From NCBI RefSeq assembly GCF_001243045.1, contig NZ_LN849007.1, forward strand, positions 586,989 to 650,988: 64,000 nt of DNA, in the 5' to 3' direction. Below are positions 37,302 to 46,799 of this stretch, piece after piece. The notes under the pieces are model-generated. The model did not search any database. It was not told the DNA's origin and saw only the letters and a program-made list of their open reading frames with translations. The stretch comes from Clostridium niameyense (lineage in GTDB: Bacteria > Bacillota > Clostridia > Clostridiales > Clostridiaceae). The position numbers were made by a program, and so were the translations under genes. Positions within the stretch are counted from its first letter, which is position 1. Every line of letters starts with the position of its first letter.

Positions 37302-37341
37302 AAAAGTGTACTGAATATGTAAAGACAGTACACTTTTCTTT
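37302..37341 (+). terminator. chemoreceptor gene terminator
   Basis: AAAAGTGTACTG / CAGTACACTTTT hairpin, then CTTTAAAG. Confidence 0.8.
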
Positions 37342-37414
37342 AAAGTTTTAGAATATATAATTAAAGAAAAATATATTGAAAAATATTAAAAAAACATATA
37401 TTATTAAATAATAT

Positions 37415-37433
37415 GATATTGATATTCGTTATC
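37415..37433 (+). promoter_or_regulatory. Fur box before the Sel1-repeat gene
   Basis: GATATTGATATTCGTTATC matches 16 of 19 positions of the consensus Fur box, 35 bases before the start codon. Confidence 0.6.
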
Positions 37434-37467
37434 GTAAATTTGTAAGTGATATAAAAGGAGTGCTTAT

Positions 37468-38115
37468 ATGAAGTATAAAATTTCTAATAATAAAAGTTCG
37501 AAAATTCAAGAAATAGATAATAAAAAATTATTTAATATTTATTATAAAAAAGCTACAGAACAAGAAGATATGGATTCTCAGTATAATTTAGGATACATGT
37601 ATGAAAAGGGTATAGGAGTTAATAAAAATATTGTAGAAGCAATAAAATGGTACACCAAAGCAGGAGAGCAGGGGGATGTAACAGCTCAATATATTTTAGG
37701 AGCTATATATGAATCTGGATTAGGCATAGAAAAGGATTATAAAAAAGCTGTTAAGTGGTATACTAAGGCGGCAGAACAAGGAGATGCAGATGCTCAATAT
37801 GATTTAGGTTGTATGTATAGAAATGGACTAGGAGTTTTAAAGGATAATAAAGAAGCAGTAAAGTGGTATACGAAGTCAGCAGATCAAGGGGAGTCTATTG
37901 CTCAAGCTAATTTAGGATATATGTATGCAAATGGATTAGGTGTAGAAAAAGATTATAAAAAAGCTATGAAATGGTATAAGGAAGCAGCAATTCAAGGGGA
38001 TAGAACTGCTCAAAATAATTTAGGATATATGTATGAAAATGGATTAGGTGTAGAAAAGGATAAAGAGGAAGCAACAAAATGGTATAAAAAAGCTTATACT
38101 AAAAGAGATTTATAA
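37468..38115 (+). CDS. Sel1-like repeat protein
   Basis: 215 residues, no signal peptide. Five 36-residue Sel1 (TPR-like) repeats fill residues 37-212, each of the type AQYxLGxMYExGLGVEKDYKKAxKWYxKAAEQGD. Such solenoids mediate protein contacts in signalling or secretion. A Fur-like box upstream suggests iron-dependent expression, unusual for this family. The repeats are alike enough to suggest recent expansion. Confidence 0.92.
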   Translation: MKYKISNNKSSKIQEIDNKKLFNIYYKKATEQEDMDSQYNLGYMYEKGIGVNKNIVEAIKWYTKAGEQGDVTAQYILGAIYESGLGIEKDYKKAVKWYTKAAEQGDADAQYDLGCMYRNGLGVLKDNKEAVKWYTKSADQGESIAQANLGYMYANGLGVEKDYKKAMKWYKEAAIQGDRTAQNNLGYMYENGLGVEKDKEEATKWYKKAYTKRDL

Positions 38116-38218
38116 GTATGAATAAAAAGTCATGAATTTTATGCTATTGTTTTAAATCTTTATGGTACAATAAACATGAACTTTTAAATAAAGTACATAT
38201 AATTAGGAGGAAAATAGC

Positions 38219-38572
38219 ATGAAGTTATGGAAAAAGTACAAGCCCTTCATTATATCTTTTGGAATGTTATTTTGGATATTTGCAAAATTTTATAGAATTA
38301 AAAGATGGGGAAATATTATATTTTTAATAGCGATTTTGCTTTCTAAAATAGATGATGTTATAGACTATGCAAAAAAGATTGGAACTAAAAAATTTATTCT
38401 TTTATCAATTATATTTTTAGCTACATGTACATTAACAGCATTTATTTTTATTGAAATTTCAAGGCGTTTTATATTGTCAGATATTCATAAGGGAATAATT
38501 ACTATTGTAGGACTAACAATTGATTTGTTAATTATGGGATATTCAACAAAAAAATTTGCTAGTATGTCTTAA
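38219..38572 (+). CDS. small membrane protein, unknown function
   Basis: 117 residues, not recognised. Four hydrophobic stretches, the clearest FILLSIIFLATCTLTAFIFI and GIITIVGLTIDLLIMGY, lie between basic loops. It has a good AGGAGG site and its own downstream terminator. Nothing in the neighbours suggests a role. Confidence 0.65.
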   Translation: MKLWKKYKPFIISFGMLFWIFAKFYRIKRWGNIIFLIAILLSKIDDVIDYAKKIGTKKFILLSIIFLATCTLTAFIFIEISRRFILSDIHKGIITIVGLTIDLLIMGYSTKKFASMS

Positions 38573-38612
38573 AAAAGCATTATAAATTTACATAGTTTAA
38601 AATAAAAAAATG

Positions 38613-38659
38613 AACTGCTAGATTTACTTAATATTTTTATCTAGTAGTTTATTTTTTTT
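38613..38659 (+). terminator. terminator of the small membrane protein gene
   Basis: AACTGCTAGAT (38613-38623) pairs with ATCTAGTAGTT (38639-38649), followed by TATTTTTTTT. Confidence 0.88.
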
Positions 38660-38951
38660 GTATAAACATTTTTATTATAATAATTTTATATAAATATTTT
38701 TTTAAAAGTGTTGCAGGTAATATATTAGATAATAACTTTTAATAAAATTACATTTGCAATCTAGAAAAGACTATTATATTTATTGATAAGTGCTTTATTT
38801 TATATTTATGAACTAAATAAGAAAGTATAGAAAAATAAAATACTAACAAGCAAATGTATAAGGAATACTTATTAGACACATATAATTTTAACCAATATAA
38901 TTACAAATAGGTATGCAGAAAAATAACAATTTTGTCTGAAAGGGGATAAAT
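38660..38951. other. AT-rich leader region of the sulfonate-type ABC operon
   Basis: About 290 bases with no gene, riboswitch or clear operator recognised. Confidence 0.4.
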
Positions 38952-39947
38952 ATGAAGAAAAGATTTATTAAGTTATGTGCTATTTTATTTATTTTAATAT
39001 TTGGGGTTACAGGTTGTGGACAAGCATCTCAAACAAAAGATAAAAAGAAGCCTAATGTTATTAAAATAGGATATGTTCCAAGTGCAGGAATATTGCAAGT
39101 ATTACCTATAGTTGCAAAAGAAAAAGGTTGGTTTGATGAGGAGTTTAAGGGTTCAAATACTAAAATAGAATTTACTGAATTTAAATCTGGTCCAGTTTTA
39201 ATGGAAGCTTTTGCATCCAAAAATATAGATATAGGACATATAGGAGATCAGCCTATATTTTCATCTAGGGCCAATGGAGTTGATGTAAAAGCTATAGCAT
39301 TGCATTCTCAAGGAGATAAAAATTACGGATTAGTAGTTACAGAAAAGTCTGGAATTAAAAAAGTGGAAGATTTAAAAGGAAAAAAGGTAGCAGTTACTTT
39401 AGGTTCCATAGGTCAACGTATATTTAATTTATATTTAGAAAAATATGGACTAAATCAAAAGGATGTAGAGGTAATTAATGTGCCACCTGCTGATATAAAA
39501 AATACATTACAAACTAATAATGTAGATGCGGCAATTATTTGGCAACCGTGGATCGGAGCAATTGAAAAAGAAAAAATAGGAAGACAAGTTGCAGATACAA
39601 AGGGATTAAAAGTAAATGTAAATATAACAATTGCAACTGCAGATTTTATAAATAAGTATCCAGAAGATACAAAAAAACTCCTTAAAGTATATTTAAAAAC
39701 AGAAAAATGGGTAAATGAGAATAAAAAAGAAGCAGCTAAGATAGTAGCTAAGGTTATGAAGATGGATGAAAATATAGTATTTGAAGCTATGAAAAAAGAA
39801 CAGTATGTTGTAAAAATATCACCAGAAGCTATAGACTCTATGGAAGATACATCTAAATTTTTAGAGAAAATAGGAGTAATTAGGGAACCTGTACCAGCTA
39901 AGGACTGTGTAGAATTGAAGTTCTTAAAAGAACTAGGGGTACAATAA
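38952..39947 (+). CDS. ABC transporter substrate-binding lipoprotein, SsuA/TauA family
   Basis: 331 residues. A signal peptide with lipobox VTGC (Cys23) is followed by an SsuA/TauA-type domain: IGYVPSAGILQVLPIVAKEKGWF, GHIGDQPIFSSRANG and VAVTLGSIGQR. The family binds sulfonates, taurine, nitrate or thiamine precursors. Its three-gene operon has no thi riboswitch, so organosulfonates are the more likely cargo. The stop codon shares one base with the permease start. Confidence 0.85.
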   Translation: MKKRFIKLCAILFILIFGVTGCGQASQTKDKKKPNVIKIGYVPSAGILQVLPIVAKEKGWFDEEFKGSNTKIEFTEFKSGPVLMEAFASKNIDIGHIGDQPIFSSRANGVDVKAIALHSQGDKNYGLVVTEKSGIKKVEDLKGKKVAVTLGSIGQRIFNLYLEKYGLNQKDVEVINVPPADIKNTLQTNNVDAAIIWQPWIGAIEKEKIGRQVADTKGLKVNVNITIATADFINKYPEDTKKLLKVYLKTEKWVNENKKEAAKIVAKVMKMDENIVFEAMKKEQYVVKISPEAIDSMEDTSKFLEKIGVIREPVPAKDCVELKFLKELGVQ

Positions 39948-40726
39948 TGAATTGTAATTCAAAAAAGTTCAAAAGAACCATTAGATCAATAATAGCCCCT
40001 ATAGTATTAATATTAATCTGGCAAATATCAAGTTCTAAAGGAATTATTCCAATATATATATTGCCAAAGCCAAGTAAAATAGGAAAAACATTTATGGCTA
40101 TGTGTTTATCTGGGGAGTTATTTGCTCATATTGCTATTAGTATCATTAGGGTGTTAGAGGGATTTTTTATTGGAACAATTTTAGCCTTAATAATAGGAAT
40201 ATTATGTGGTTTATATGAAAAAATAGATGATTATTTAAGTTTAATAATAGGATTTTTGCGTCCTATACCTGTTCTTGCATGGATTCCACTTTTAATTTTG
40301 TGGTGTGGAATTGGTGAAACCTCTAAGGTAGCGTTAATTGCTATAGGAACTTTTTGGACTGTATTAATAAATGTTATATGGGGAATAAAAAATACAGATT
40401 ACAAATTATTAGAAGTAGCGTCTATATTGGAAAAGGATAAAAAAACTTTATTATTTAAAGTTATATTACCATCTTCCATGCCTTCTATATTTACAGGCAT
40501 GAGATTAGGTATTGATATGGCTTGGCGATGTGTAGTTGGAGCTGAGATGATAGCTGCATCTAAGGGCGTAGGTTTTTTAATAAATTATGCAAGAGATATA
40601 TCCCAGCCAGATGTGATGATTGTGGGTATGATTTCTATAGGGATTATAGGTATAATTATAGAAAAAATACTTAGATTACTAGAAAAATCAATATTAAAGT
40701 GGAATGTAAATATGGATAAGGATTAA
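39947..40726 (+). CDS. ABC transporter permease, SsuC/TauC family
   Basis: 259 residues with six hydrophobic segments and the cytoplasmic EAA loop ILEKDKKTLLFKVILPSSMPSIFTGMRLG. The C-terminal GVGFLINYARDI is typical of SsuC-like permeases. It forms the membrane channel with the preceding lipoprotein and the following ATPase. It starts on the last base of the upstream stop codon. Confidence 0.88.
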   Translation: MNCNSKKFKRTIRSIIAPIVLILIWQISSSKGIIPIYILPKPSKIGKTFMAMCLSGELFAHIAISIIRVLEGFFIGTILALIIGILCGLYEKIDDYLSLIIGFLRPIPVLAWIPLLILWCGIGETSKVALIAIGTFWTVLINVIWGIKNTDYKLLEVASILEKDKKTLLFKVILPSSMPSIFTGMRLGIDMAWRCVVGAEMIAASKGVGFLINYARDISQPDVMIVGMISIGIIGIIIEKILRLLEKSILKWNVNMDKD

Positions 40727-40736
40727 GGGTGAGCAT

Positions 40737-41492
40737 ATGAATTTAAAGAGTGAGGATATTCTTGAAGTTAAAAATATTTCAAAAGCTTTTAAGGTAGATT
40801 CAAAGGAATTTAAAGTATTAAACAATATTAATTTTTCAGTAAGATATGGAGAAATTATATCTTTTTTGGGACCAAGTGGATGTGGAAAAAGTACATTATT
40901 AAAACTAATAGCTGGTCTTGATAGTGAGTATAGTGGAGAAATAATTTTTAAGGGAAATCACATTAAAGGTCCAAGCTTAGAAAGGGGTATGATTTTCCAA
41001 GAACCTAGGTTATTTCCATGGCTTAGTGTAGAAAACAATGTAGGTTTTGGATTAAGGGAAGATATCTCTAATATTGAAAGGAAAAAGATCATAGATAACC
41101 ATTTAGAATTAGTAGGTTTAACAAAATTCAAAAATGCTATGCCACATCAGTTATCTGGAGGAATGCAACAGAGAATAAGTATTGCAAGAGCTTTAGTTAA
41201 TAAACCTGAAATATTATTATTAGATGAACCTTTTGGTGCATTAGATGCTATGACTAGAATAAACATGCAGCAGGAAATATTAAATATATGGAAAAAGGAA
41301 AATATAACCATGATTTTAGTGACTCATGATATTGAAGAGGCTATCTTAGTATCAGATAGAATTATGGTTATGTCTAATAGTCCTAGTAGTATAAGAAAAG
41401 TTATAAATGTGAATATAGAAAGAATGGAAAGAAGAAATTCTGGAAAAGTTATAGAAATTAAAAATTATATATATGATGAGTTTTTTAAATAA
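40737..41492 (+). CDS. ABC transporter ATPase, SsuB/TauB family
   Basis: 251 residues. Walker [13 protein letters not shown] (residues 45-56), Q-loop MIFQEPRLFPWL, signature LSGGMQQRISIARAL, Walker [17 protein letters not shown] and H-loop THDIEEA. It powers the preceding sulfonate-type permease. It is the last gene of the operon. Confidence 0.9.
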   Translation: MNLKSEDILEVKNISKAFKVDSKEFKVLNNINFSVRYGEIISFLGPSGCGKSTLLKLIAGLDSEYSGEIIFKGNHIKGPSLERGMIFQEPRLFPWLSVENNVGFGLREDISNIERKKIIDNHLELVGLTKFKNAMPHQLSGGMQQRISIARALVNKPEILLLDEPFGALDAMTRINMQQEILNIWKKENITMILVTHDIEEAILVSDRIMVMSNSPSSIRKVINVNIERMERRNSGKVIEIKNYIYDEFFK

Positions 41493-41656
41493 TGTTTTAC
41501 TATAATATTAATAATAAAATGTATTGAAGTTTTATATTAAATTTCGCAAATAGAAGAAGTAGGGTCTACTATAATGAAGTAATAGCAGTAGATAATAAAT
41601 CAGAAAGATTATGTAATTTATTTAAAAATGTTTTAAATTTATAATATATTTAGAAG
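41493..41656. other. possible decayed coding fragment after the ABC operon
   Basis: Around 41576-41643 the plus strand reads EVIAVDNKSERLCNLFKNV and then stops, with no start or ribosome site. It may be a gene remnant or chance. Nothing else was recognised in this part of a 424-base gap. Confidence 0.25.
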
Positions 41657-41709
41657 AAACTGTGTGAAAATAAAAAGGTGAAAAGTTTTTATTTTCATAC
41701 AGTTTTTTT
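41657..41709 (+). terminator. terminator between the ABC operon and cfa
   Basis: A 20-base left arm starting AAACTGTGTGAAAATAAAAA pairs with TTTTTATTTTCATACAGTTT (one mismatch), followed by T-run. Confidence 0.85.
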
Positions 41710-41886
41710 ATTGATATATGGAAAATTTCTATGAATTAGTTATGAATTTTATTTTTATAAATAATGTGTTAAAAGTAAATTTATATGGGATATTTAAGAA
41801 TAAAATATAAAATTTTGGTTATAAATTAAAATAATATAAAATTACTTTTAAATGTATGAAAATTAACACATCTTTTAAATATATAC

Positions 41887-41904
41887 AGTTTTGTATACAA
41901 AACT
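41887..41904. promoter_or_regulatory. 18-bp perfect palindrome before cfa
   Basis: AGTTTTGTATACAAAACT is fully symmetric and lies 12 bases before the cfa start, in the leader. TTGTATACAA cores are typical of GntR-type operators. A repressor site is inferred. Confidence 0.55.
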
Positions 41905-41916
41905 AGATGAAAGGGG

Positions 41917-43101
41917 ATGCTTGCAATAGAGAAGTTTTTTATAAAGAAGTTTCTCAAAGGAATTTCTACAGAAACTTTTAAGATTAAATTTTGGGATGAT
42001 ACAGAAGAAATTATGGGTGATGGTAAAGTTGCTTTTGCAGTAATTTTTAATAAACCATTAAAGAAATCTGAAGTCTTAGAAGATGCTTGTTTAGCATTTG
42101 GCGAAGCATATATGAATGGAGATATAGATTTTGAAGGGGATCTTCAATTTATATTAGAATCTATATATAGAAATAAAAATAGTTTTTTACATAGTCACAA
42201 ATTACTTTCTAAAATTATAAAATTAAAAGGAACTTCAATGAAAAAGCAAAAAGAAGATATATCTTATCATTATGATTTAGGAAATGATTTTTATAGTCTA
42301 TGGCTAGATGAAACAATGAGTTATTCTTGTGGATATTTTAAAAATGAAGACGATACTTTATATGATGCGGAAATGAATAAAATTCATTATATATTAAAAA
42401 AATTAAACTTAAAAGAAGATCAAACTTTATTGGATATAGGTTGTGGTTGGGGATATCTTATTATAGAAGCAGCTAAATTATATAAGGTAAAAGCATTAGG
42501 AATAACTTTAAGCAAGGAGCAATACGAAGAAGTTAAAAGAAAAGTTAAAAATGAAAATTTAGAAGATTATGTAGATGTTAGACTTATGGATTATAGAGAT
42601 TTAGAAAAATCTAAGCTTAAATTTGACAGAATAGTAAGTGTAGGAATGCTTGAACATGTAGGAAATTCTAATATACCATTGTATTTTAAAAATATAGATA
42701 AAGTTTTAAAAGATCAGGGGATATTTTTATTACATTTTATAACCGGTATGTTTGAGACAGAAGGAAATAGATGGATTAAGAAATACATATTTCCTGGGGG
42801 ATATATACCTACTATAAGGCAAGTTACAGATGTATTTACTGATTTAGATTTTCATATAGTAGATCTCGAAAGCTTAAGACTTCATTATATGAAAACACTA
42901 ATGTGTTGGGAAGAAAATTTTGAAAATAATTTAGATAAAGTAAGAAAAATGTTTGATGAGAAGTTTATAAGAATGTGGAGAATGTATTTATGTTCTTGTG
43001 CGGCATCTTTTCATTATGGAGTAGTAGATATACATCAATTTTTACTTACAAAAGGATTGAATAATGATATTCCAATGACAAGAGATTATTTATATAAATA
43101 A
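41917..43101 (+). CDS. cfa: cyclopropane-fatty-acyl-phospholipid synthase
   Basis: 394 residues. Landmarks: SYHYDLGNDFYSLWLDETMSYSCGYF near residue 114, SAM-binding LDIGCGWGYLIIEAA, VSVGMLEHVG, IFPGGYIPT and the C-terminal CSCAASFHYG with the family cysteine. It adds a methylene bridge to unsaturated lipid chains at the membrane. The ATG directly abuts AAGGGG, so the ribosome-site spacing is abnormally short. No better in-frame start was seen. Confidence 0.92.
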   Translation: MLAIEKFFIKKFLKGISTETFKIKFWDDTEEIMGDGKVAFAVIFNKPLKKSEVLEDACLAFGEAYMNGDIDFEGDLQFILESIYRNKNSFLHSHKLLSKIIKLKGTSMKKQKEDISYHYDLGNDFYSLWLDETMSYSCGYFKNEDDTLYDAEMNKIHYILKKLNLKEDQTLLDIGCGWGYLIIEAAKLYKVKALGITLSKEQYEEVKRKVKNENLEDYVDVRLMDYRDLEKSKLKFDRIVSVGMLEHVGNSNIPLYFKNIDKVLKDQGIFLLHFITGMFETEGNRWIKKYIFPGGYIPTIRQVTDVFTDLDFHIVDLESLRLHYMKTLMCWEENFENNLDKVRKMFDEKFIRMWRMYLCSCAASFHYGVVDIHQFLLTKGLNNDIPMTRDYLYK

Positions 43102-43219
43102 TTTAATAAAATTATATTATATAAATTAACAAGATTTAACTTTTATAATAATTAAATCTTTAAATATGAATAAAAAAACTTGATGTAAGCTTTTAATAAG
43201 TTTACATCAAGTTTTTTAT

Positions 43220-43456
43220 TTATAGCTTAAGCAATTCATCTAACTTATCTTTTTGAAATCCTATAATAACTTCACCGTCAATATCTATAACAGGAACAGA
43301 TTTTTGGTGAGAAATTTCAAACATTTTTTGTCTACCTTCTAAATCACTTTCTATATCAATAGTTTCATATTGTACATTTTTTGAATCAAGATATTTTTTT
43401 GTCTTTTCACACCAAGAGCAAGTAGGAATAGAATATACTTTTACCAACATAATCAC
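43220..43456 (-). CDS. glutaredoxin-like thiol protein
   Basis: 78 residues. A thioredoxin-fold redoxin with CSWC active site at residues 13-16 (IPTCSWCEKTKKYL), cis-Pro in KSVPVIDIDG and terminal helix FQKDKLDELL. Its start overlaps the end of the thioredoxin-reductase gene by 4 bases. The pair therefore probably forms an NADPH-flavin-redoxin electron chain. Confidence 0.9.
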   Translation of the reverse strand: MIMLVKVYSIPTCSWCEKTKKYLDSKNVQYETIDIESDLEGRQKMFEISHQKSVPVIDIDGEVIIGFQKDKLDELLKL

Positions 43457-44388
43457 TCCTTTATAGAATTAATATATTTTTCAGCCATAAGAGCAGATAT
43501 TGTACCATCGCTTACTGCTGTAGTAAGCTGTCTAAATAATTTAGTTCTTACATCACCAGATGCAAATACACCATCTATATTAGTTTTTGTAGTTTCATCT
43601 GCTAATATGTTACCAAATTTATCAAGATTTATATAAGGTTTGAATAACTCAGTATTAGGTATAAATCCAATATATACAAAGATACCATCTACATTTAATT
43701 CTTTAGTTTCTGTAGTTTTATTATTTTTTATAGTTATTTTTGACAAACTGTCTTCACCATGAGCGTGAGTTATTTCACTGTTTAATATAATATCTACTTT
43801 AGGATTATTGAAAATCTCTTCTTGAATTTTCTTTTCTGCTTGAAAATAATCTAGCTGGTGTATTAGTGTAATTTTACTTGCATATTTACATAAAAATTTA
43901 ACAGCTAAAAGTGCTGAGTTTCCTCCACCAACTACAGCAATATGTTTTTCATTATACATATGGCCATCACATAGTTCACAATAGTGAATGCCTTTGCCAT
44001 GAAATTTTTTTTCTTCTGGTATAGGCAGTTCTCTCCTTTTAGCTCCAGAAGCTATAATCACGACTTTGGGATTATATATATGATTTTCTGTTTCTATTAT
44101 TTTTTCATGATTAGTAAGTTTTAATGATATAATTTTATCGAATTCATCTATAGTACAACCAGAATAAAGTGCTTGATCTTCAAATTTTTTTATAAGTTCT
44201 ATGCCATCTATAGATTTAAAGCCAGGGTAATTTTCTATTAAAAATGCATCTCTAATTTGTCCTCCGATAAACTCATCTTCTAGTATAATTGTGGATAATT
44301 TAAACCTAGATGAATAAATACCAGCAGTTAGTCCTGAAGGACCGGCTCCAATAATTAATACATCTATATTTTTCTTTGATTTATTCAT
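43453..44388 (-). CDS. trxB: thioredoxin reductase family flavoprotein
   Basis: 311 residues. FAD motif IIGAGPSGLTAGIYSSR (residues 12-28), redox pair CELC within GIHYCELCDG, NAD(P) motif VVGGGNSALLAVKFL and FAD-end ASGDVRTKLFRQL. It transfers electrons from a nicotinamide nucleotide to a small thiol protein, here likely the overlapping glutaredoxin-like gene. The NADPH-specific HRR signature is not seen (THIHQ-type region instead). Ferredoxin- or NADH-dependent variants known from clostridia are therefore possible. Confidence 0.88.
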   Translation of the reverse strand: MNKSKKNIDVLIIGAGPSGLTAGIYSSRFKLSTIILEDEFIGGQIRDAFLIENYPGFKSIDGIELIKKFEDQALYSGCTIDEFDKIISLKLTNHEKIIETENHIYNPKVVIIASGAKRRELPIPEEKKFHGKGIHYCELCDGHMYNEKHIAVVGGGNSALLAVKFLCKYASKITLIHQLDYFQAEKKIQEEIFNNPKVDIILNSEITHAHGEDSLSKITIKNNKTTETKELNVDGIFVYIGFIPNTELFKPYINLDKFGNILADETTKTNIDGVFASGDVRTKLFRQLTTAVSDGTISALMAEKYINSIKE

Positions 44389-44603
44389 TTTATAACACCT
44401 CAGTTTATTTTAAAGCTAAATATATTTTCTACTTTAAAAATTTAAATATACTTATGATGCATTTAATATAACTTTAAATTTTAATAAGATAAATTTAAAA
44501 ATATATTATATAATAAGAATGTTAAATTTAAGAAAAATGAATTTAAAAAATATATAAATTATAAACAAATAAATTATTTTTAAAATTTGCATTTGCAATA
44601 TGG

Positions 44604-44632
44604 TTGACAAATAAGTTAAAATATGTTATATA
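44604..44632 (+). promoter_or_regulatory. htpG promoter
   Basis: TTGACA (44604-44609), 17-base spacer, TATATA (44627-44632). Confidence 0.8.
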
Positions 44633-44643
44633 AAGACTAGGGA

Positions 44644-44670
44644 TTAGCACTCGATTAATGAAAGTGCTAA
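44644..44670 (+). promoter_or_regulatory. CIRCE operator (HrcA site)
   Basis: TTAGCACTC-N9-AAGTGCTAA, the HrcA operator with one mismatch in the right arm. It lies just downstream of the -10 box, so htpG should be under HrcA heat-shock control. Confidence 0.9.
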
Positions 44671-44715
44671 CAAAAATATTTTTTCGTTAGTTTGTATGTG
44701 GGAGGAGAGATTAAT

Positions 44716-46590
44716 TTGGAAAAGAAACAATTTAAAGCAGAGTCTAAAAGGCTACTAGACCTTATGATTAATTCAATTTATACTCATAAAGAAATTTTCT
44801 TAAGAGAACTTATTTCTAATGCTAGTGATGCTATTGATAAGATTTACTATAAAACATTAACAGATGATTCTTTAAAATTTGAAAAGGACAATTATTATAT
44901 TAAAGTAACTTCTGACAAGGAAAATAGAATAATAAAGATTTCCGATACAGGTATTGGAATGACAAAAGAAGAGTTAGAAGAAAACTTAGGAGTTATAGCT
45001 AAAAGTGGATCACTACAGTTCAAAAAAGAAACTGAGCTAAAAGAAGGCTATGATATAATAGGACAATTTGGTGTAGGATTTTATTCTGCATTTTTAGTAG
45101 CAGAAAAAGTTACTGTTATAAGCAAAGCTTTTGGTAGTGATGAGGCTTATAAGTGGGAGTCAGAAGGTGCAGATGGATACACTATAGAGCCTTATAATAA
45201 GGAATCCTATGGTACAGAGATAATACTTAAAGTAAAACCTAATACAGAAGAAGAAAATTATGATGAATATTTAGAGGAATATACATTAAAATCTATAATT
45301 AAAAAGTACTCAGACTTTATTAGATATCCTATAAAAATGGATATAACAAAAACAAAAGCTAAAGAGGGTAGTGAAAAAGAAGAAGTTGAAGAATGTAAAG
45401 AAGAAGAAACAGTAAATAGTATGGTTCCTATTTGGAGAAAAAACAAAAGTGAACTTAAAAAAGAAGATTATGAAAACTTTTATTCAGAAAAACATTATGG
45501 TTTTGATAAACCAGTAAAATATATTCATACTAGCGTAGATGGTATGGTAAGTTATAATGCAATTTTATTTATTCCAGAAAAAACACCTTTTGATTTTTAT
45601 ACAAAGGAATATGAAAAAGGTCTAGAGTTATATTCTAATGGTGTTTTAATTATGAATAAATGTTCAGATTTACTACCAGATTATTTTGGATTTGTTAAAG
45701 GTATAGTAGATTCTGAAGACTTATCCCTTAACATATCTAGAGAAATATTACAACATGATAGACAATTAAAGCTTATAGCTAAAAACATAAAAAATAAAAT
45801 AAAAAATGAACTAGAAAGCTTATTAAAAAATGAAAGAGAAAAATATGAAAAGTTCTATGAATCTTTTGCAACACAATTAAAGTATGGTATATATAGTGAC
45901 TTTGGAGCTAATAAGGAAGTATTACAAGATTTATTAATGTTCTATTCTTCAAAAGAAAAGAAAATGGTTACCTTAGCAGAATATGTATCTAGAATGCCAG
46001 AAGATCAAAAATATATCTACTATGCTGTAGGAGAATCTACTGATAGAATAGAGAAGCTTCCACAATTAGAAGCAGTAGAGGATAAGGGGTATGAAATATT
46101 ATACTTTACCAATGAAGTAGATGAATTTGCAATAAAAATGTTAATGAATTACAAAGAAAAAGAATTTAAATCTGTATCTAGTGGTGACTTAGGTATAGAT
46201 AATGATAATAAAGATAATGAGGAAACTGAAGAAAACAAAGAATTATTTAAATCTATGAAGGATATTTTGTCGGATAAGGTTAAGGATGTTAGAGCATCAA
46301 AAAGATTGAAAAATCATCCAGTATGTTTTGCAAATGAGGGTGAACTTAGTATTGAAATGGAAAAAGTATTAAATTCTATGCCTAATAACCAAAATATAAA
46401 AGCAGATAAGGTATTGGAGATAAATGTAAACCATCCAGTATTTAAATCTTTAAAAGAATCCTATGAAAAGGATAAGGATAAACTTAATTTATATACAAAT
46501 TTATTATATAATGAAGCTCTACTTATAGAAGGATTAACTATAAATGATCCAGTAGAGTTTACAAATAATATTTGCAAATTAATGGTATAA
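44716..46590 (+). CDS. htpG: HSP90 chaperone
   Basis: 624 residues from the TTG at 44716, chosen because GGAGGAG lies 8 bases upstream. The earlier in-frame TTG at 44692 lacks a site. GHKL ATPase motifs: [39 protein letters not shown]. The middle domain has [13 protein letters not shown]. It is a dimeric cytoplasmic ATP-dependent chaperone. HrcA/CIRCE control of htpG differs from the B. subtilis gene, which is not HrcA-dependent. Confidence 0.96.
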   Translation: MEKKQFKAESKRLLDLMINSIYTHKEIFLRELISNASDAIDKIYYKTLTDDSLKFEKDNYYIKVTSDKENRIIKISDTGIGMTKEELEENLGVIAKSGSLQFKKETELKEGYDIIGQFGVGFYSAFLVAEKVTVISKAFGSDEAYKWESEGADGYTIEPYNKESYGTEIILKVKPNTEEENYDEYLEEYTLKSIIKKYSDFIRYPIKMDITKTKAKEGSEKEEVEECKEEETVNSMVPIWRKNKSELKKEDYENFYSEKHYGFDKPVKYIHTSVDGMVSYNAILFIPEKTPFDFYTKEYEKGLELYSNGVLIMNKCSDLLPDYFGFVKGIVDSEDLSLNISREILQHDRQLKLIAKNIKNKIKNELESLLKNEREKYEKFYESFATQLKYGIYSDFGANKEVLQDLLMFYSSKEKKMVTLAEYVSRMPEDQKYIYYAVGESTDRIEKLPQLEAVEDKGYEILYFTNEVDEFAIKMLMNYKEKEFKSVSSGDLGIDNDNKDNEETEENKELFKSMKDILSDKVKDVRASKRLKNHPVCFANEGELSIEMEKVLNSMPNNQNIKADKVLEINVNHPVFKSLKESYEKDKDKLNLYTNLLYNEALLIEGLTINDPVEFTNNICKLMV

Positions 46591-46623
46591 AGATATTGTA
46601 AAAATATATTAGCTTAATAAAAT

Positions 46624-46664
46624 GCATTAGTTTATAGAGTGGTTTCTATAGCTAATGCGTTTTT
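46624..46664 (+). terminator. htpG terminator
   Basis: GCATTAG-TTATAGA pairs with TCTATAG-CTAATGC, followed by GTTTTTATTT. Confidence 0.82.
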
Positions 46665-46710
46665 ATTTATATAATTAGGATATAATGGAATAAAATTTAA
46701 GGAAAATGAA

Positions 46711-46761
46711 TGATTATGATTTATTCTGCTTTATTTTGATTGAAAATGATTGACTGTGATT
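46711..46761 (+). promoter_or_regulatory. array of TGATT repeats before fruR
   Basis: TGATT occurs at 46711, 46717, 46738, 46747 and 46757, the last three spaced 9-10 bases apart on one helix face. DeoR-family sugar repressors often bind such short direct repeats. Autoregulation by FruR, relieved by fructose-1-phosphate, is inferred. Confidence 0.6.
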
Positions 46762-46799
46762 AAAAATAGTTGTATTATTTATATAAGGAAGTGATGAAA

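Noticed and set aside
37468..38115. Near-identical 108-base units as a CRISPR-like or satellite repeat
   Set aside because: They are in frame and encode 36-residue Sel1 repeats.
38952..41492. Second thiamine-precursor transporter
   Set aside because: The proteins resemble ThiY/X/Z types, but there is no TPP aptamer in the leader and the binding protein lacks the THI5-like features seen at 3943-4953.
41576..41643. Short open segment ending the ABC operon gap as a gene
   Set aside because: It has no start codon or ribosome site and is closed upstream by stops.
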